Shown here in pieces: positions 62,024 through 64,000 of a DNA stretch of 64,000 nt; position 1 is the first letter of the stretch, and every line of letters starts with the position of its first letter. The translations under genes and the position numbers were made by a program. The stretch is from CAZSAK01 sp964605155. GTDB lineage: Bacteria > Pseudomonadota > Gammaproteobacteria > SZUA-140. The stretch lies in assembly GCA_964605155.1 (NCBI GenBank), contig CAZSAK010000015.1, positions 1 to 64,000 on the forward strand. Direction: 5' to 3'. Below the pieces are notes generated by a model, which saw only the letters and a list, made by a program, of their open reading frames with translations, did not search any database and was not told the DNA's origin.

Positions 62024-63445
62024 CTATGTACTACCAGTACTGAAACGTTGTTGAACCAACTTTAAGCGACGATTCATTTCTGCACTGCCGAAACCCATGT
62101 CTCGAATGACTTCCAAGCGCCGCAAGGCCGACCTTCCGGTATAGAACGATGAGAAGTGACCCAATCGCTCAAGTTCTTCCAATGCGGCTGCAGCTACCCA
62201 GCTTCTGATATCGCTGCGGGGCGGTACTGAATCAAATCGCTCTCCAGGCGCAAGAAAAGGCTCTCGCGGATCTATGCGGCGTTGCTGGAAGATGACATTG
62301 CATAGTGCGTTAAGAGCCTTTACGGCAAGTTCGCGAGCGCCATAGTCACATGCAACACGTGCAAGGCTGGAAAGCCGTAAATAGGTCGGCTGTGACTCAC
62401 AGAGAGACTTGAGAAGCAAATAACTATCTTCCAGTGCAGAAAAGCGCTCGGCGGCAGTAAGCGACGCATCTCTTGATATCATATAGGATGACAATGCTGC
62501 CTGGACTTCACGGTTTCCGTTGGCTGCTATCGTTTCCTGCCAAAGCTTTGCGCATGCTTTTGCATACGGCAAGTTCATGAGGATTGGAAGCCAGCTGTTT
62601 GATTGATTACGGTCGGGATTGGCCTTTCTGCCGGTGTTTTCAGCTTCCCGTGAATGCAGGACGGCTTCAGCTGTCACAAGAAAGCCTTCGTCCGCTAGTC
62701 TGGCAGTGCGGTCCGGCTTGCAGGAGAACAGATTCAGCAGAAAGGTGTCAACCGGTCCTGTTTCACTGAAGGGCATCAAAACATTGAGCCCCGGTACCAG
62801 TCTATATGAGTTGTAGCCGAGTTCAGCGAAAGATCTTATCAGCTCCATGTCGTGTTGCGCACCTGCCTTGATTTTATATTGGACAAGGGGTGACTGCGAT
62901 TCAAAGAAGCGCAAACCTCCACGGAGTATATTCTCTTCTTCTCCCTCAGCGTCGAGTTTTAGAAATTGTATATCTTCCCAGCCATATGCTGCCAGGCACG
63001 TGTCCAAAGTTGTGACATCGGCAGTTTCCGTCTCTGATCCCGATATATTGTCGCGCACTAAGGCGTTCAATTCCGAGTTCTCATTTAACGCCAGTTCCGC
63101 ACCGCCCTTCTCTCTGGAGAGGGCATTTTGTGTTAATTCGACCTGGCTAAAGTCGTTGGCTGCAATACTTGCGGCAAGCAGCTTCGCGGTCGATGATGCT
63201 GGCTCAAAGGCCCATACCCTTCCAGCAGGGCCTACCAGCTTAGCCATCGACAAAGTGTAGACTCCGTAGTTAGCGCCAATGTCGATTACTCTATCGCCGG
63301 GTTTGAGAAATTGACGCAAGAACTTGATTTCATCCTCAAACCAGTCTTCCCGCTCACGCAGGACGTACGTTGTGATCAAATTCAGGGAATCAGGAACAAT
63401 AATGCGTACGCCATCAACCAAGGTGAGTGTAGTAGTAGAATCCAT
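62024..63445 (-). CDS. FkbM family SAM-dependent methyltransferase with C-terminal extension
   Basis: The 473 aa begin with the FkbM domain: VIDIGANYGVYTLSMAKLVG (motif I, about residues 51-70), VWAFEPASSTAKLLAASI and the family signature FLKLDAEGEEENILRGG (about 160-176). About 230 further residues after the domain are helical and of no recognised family. FkbM enzymes O-methylate sugars of surface glycans or glycosylated metabolites. GGAGGGCGGG precedes the ATG. Confidence 0.9.
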   Translation of the reverse strand: MDSTTTLTLVDGVRIIVPDSLNLITTYVLREREDWFEDEIKFLRQFLKPGDRVIDIGANYGVYTLSMAKLVGPAGRVWAFEPASSTAKLLAASIAANDFSQVELTQNALSREKGGAELALNENSELNALVRDNISGSETETADVTTLDTCLAAYGWEDIQFLKLDAEGEEENILRGGLRFFESQSPLVQYKIKAGAQHDMELIRSFAELGYNSYRLVPGLNVLMPFSETGPVDTFLLNLFSCKPDRTARLADEGFLVTAEAVLHSREAENTGRKANPDRNQSNSWLPILMNLPYAKACAKLWQETIAANGNREVQAALSSYMISRDASLTAAERFSALEDSYLLLKSLCESQPTYLRLSSLARVACDYGARELAVKALNALCNVIFQQRRIDPREPFLAPGERFDSVPPRSDIRSWVAAAALEELERLGHFSSFYTGRSALRRLEVIRDMGFGSAEMNRRLKLVQQRFSTGST

Positions 63446-63675
63446 AATTTCGCCCGCCCTCCGTTACACTAAGTATCGCATAATTGGCACGAAATCCGCG
63501 ACCAGTCTAAGCAGCGTGACACCTCATCGTAAATCGTGGAGCACACTATCTGGTCACCGTTCCTCGTCATATCACCACGTAAAATTGCCCCTGCTAATGA
63601 TCCGGGTAGGGCCATTAGTATACATTTACAGTGTTCCAGATATGGTTGGTGTGGTCCGAATCCGATGCATGCGAC

Positions 63676-63963
63676 TTAATCTTTGAGGGAAAAGAGCACG
63701 GCATCCCGTTTCTGACGCACCGTCTGCGCGACTCGAACGATCAAAGCTGTCTCCCCTACCGGGAACCAAATGGGCGCAGACCGCATCCGATTAATACCGG
63801 TACCTACACGCTGCGGCCCGGTCGATACCGCCAGACATTGCCAATGACTCTTTATCTTCGCCGAGGCAGTCGAGATCTGGAGCGCGGATTCATAGATGTG
63901 AAATGTGGTCTCACCAGGGATTGCGCCAAGCGACGCTTTAATAAAAATATCCCCGGGCCGCAC
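63676..63963 (-). pseudogene. Unassigned frame, faintly like the C-terminal module of Wzt-type ABC ATPases
   Basis: A 95-codon minus-strand frame with GTG start reads VRPGDIFIKASLGAIPGETT near the start and ends RQKRDAVLFSLKD. The beta-strand pattern and the ending resemble the glycan-binding C-terminal module of O-antigen ABC transporter ATPases, but an in-frame stop lies just upstream and no ATPase part is visible. It may be a degraded fragment or chance. Placement beside an FkbM methyltransferase would suit a glycan locus. The rest of 63446-64000 shows no gene. Confidence 0.2.
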
Positions 63964-64000
63964 GGAGGATCATTCCCTTGACGCGCATGGGGTCGACACA

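Noticed and set aside
63631..63981. 116-codon plus-strand frame at the right edge
   Set aside because: Rich in Arg and Pro with no secondary-structure pattern; it is antisense to the more protein-like minus-strand frame.
1..64000. CRISPR arrays, transposase genes, prophage or toxin-antitoxin modules
   Set aside because: None were found on reading both strands; no regularly spaced repeats and no transposase, integrase or nuclease genes typical of defence islands.

Overview
The window looks like chromosome of a gammaproteobacterium, probably a sulfur-oxidising, Chromatiales-like lineage. The basis is gene order and gene content, not a database match. Two housekeeping blocks have the order I know from Pseudomonas. 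The first, on the minus strand, is miaA-hfq-hflX-hflK-hflC-DUF2065-hisZ-purA-tRNA-Leu-rnr-rlmB (positions 169-11572). The second is cysG-serS-rarA-lolA-ftsK, then trxB-aat-infA, clpA-clpS, csp, icd, and rluE-nudJ-mnmA-hflD-purB (15957-37730). A sulfide:quinone oxidoreductase-like flavoprotein, a PmpA/PmpB-type YeeE/YedE transporter pair and a FadL-type porin suggest sulfur metabolism. No rRNA, phage, complete insertion sequence or CRISPR array was seen.

Layout. 1-11.6 kb: start of a TraB/GumN-like gene, then the RNA-processing, purine and hfq/hfl block, with a 140-bp element bounded by 9-bp inverted repeats between tRNA-Leu and purA. 11.6-15.9 kb: a junction holding an orphan lipoprotein, a plus-strand sucrose-phosphate-synthase-like glycosyltransferase behind a run of inverted repeats, tRNA-Ser(UGA) and a Bax-inhibitor-1/YccA protein. 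16-37.7 kb: the second housekeeping block, including crcB with a coupled DUF190 gene and the N-degron genes aat, clpS and clpA. 37.7-46.5 kb: accessory genes. These include a candidate small RNA, c-di-GMP proteins (HD-GYP, PilZ-like), an outer-membrane barrel, MarC, and a two-gene operon of a large membrane protein and a von Willebrand A lipoprotein. 46.7-64 kb: an SLC13 permease, AsmA, YihY, FadL, PmpAB, a GGDEF remnant, a GGDEF protein with a degenerate EAL domain, the SQR-like protein, a TPMT-family methyltransferase and an FkbM methyltransferase.

The most novel signal is non-coding. Downstream of purB there is a perfect TGTGA-N6-TCACA site. A -10-like box lies where a class II CRP/Vfr promoter would place it, with the site centre near -41.5. 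A roughly 110-nt segment follows, with a perfect 8-bp hairpin, two CTCCTCC (anti-Shine-Dalgarno) motifs and a 10-bp intrinsic terminator. This is what a CRP-controlled, Hfq-dependent C-rich small RNA would look like. The membrane/VWA-lipoprotein operon is the best protein-coding candidate for an undescribed system.

Functional links. Hfq, RNase R, RlmB, MiaA, MnmA, RluE and HflX act on RNA and ribosomes. HflK/HflC would control FtsH. ClpA, ClpS and Aat form the bacterial leucine N-degron route. FtsK, RarA and LolA serve division, replication restart and the envelope. The HD-GYP, PilZ and GGDEF/EAL genes form a local c-di-GMP set. All functions are inferred from motifs read by eye; no searches were run.
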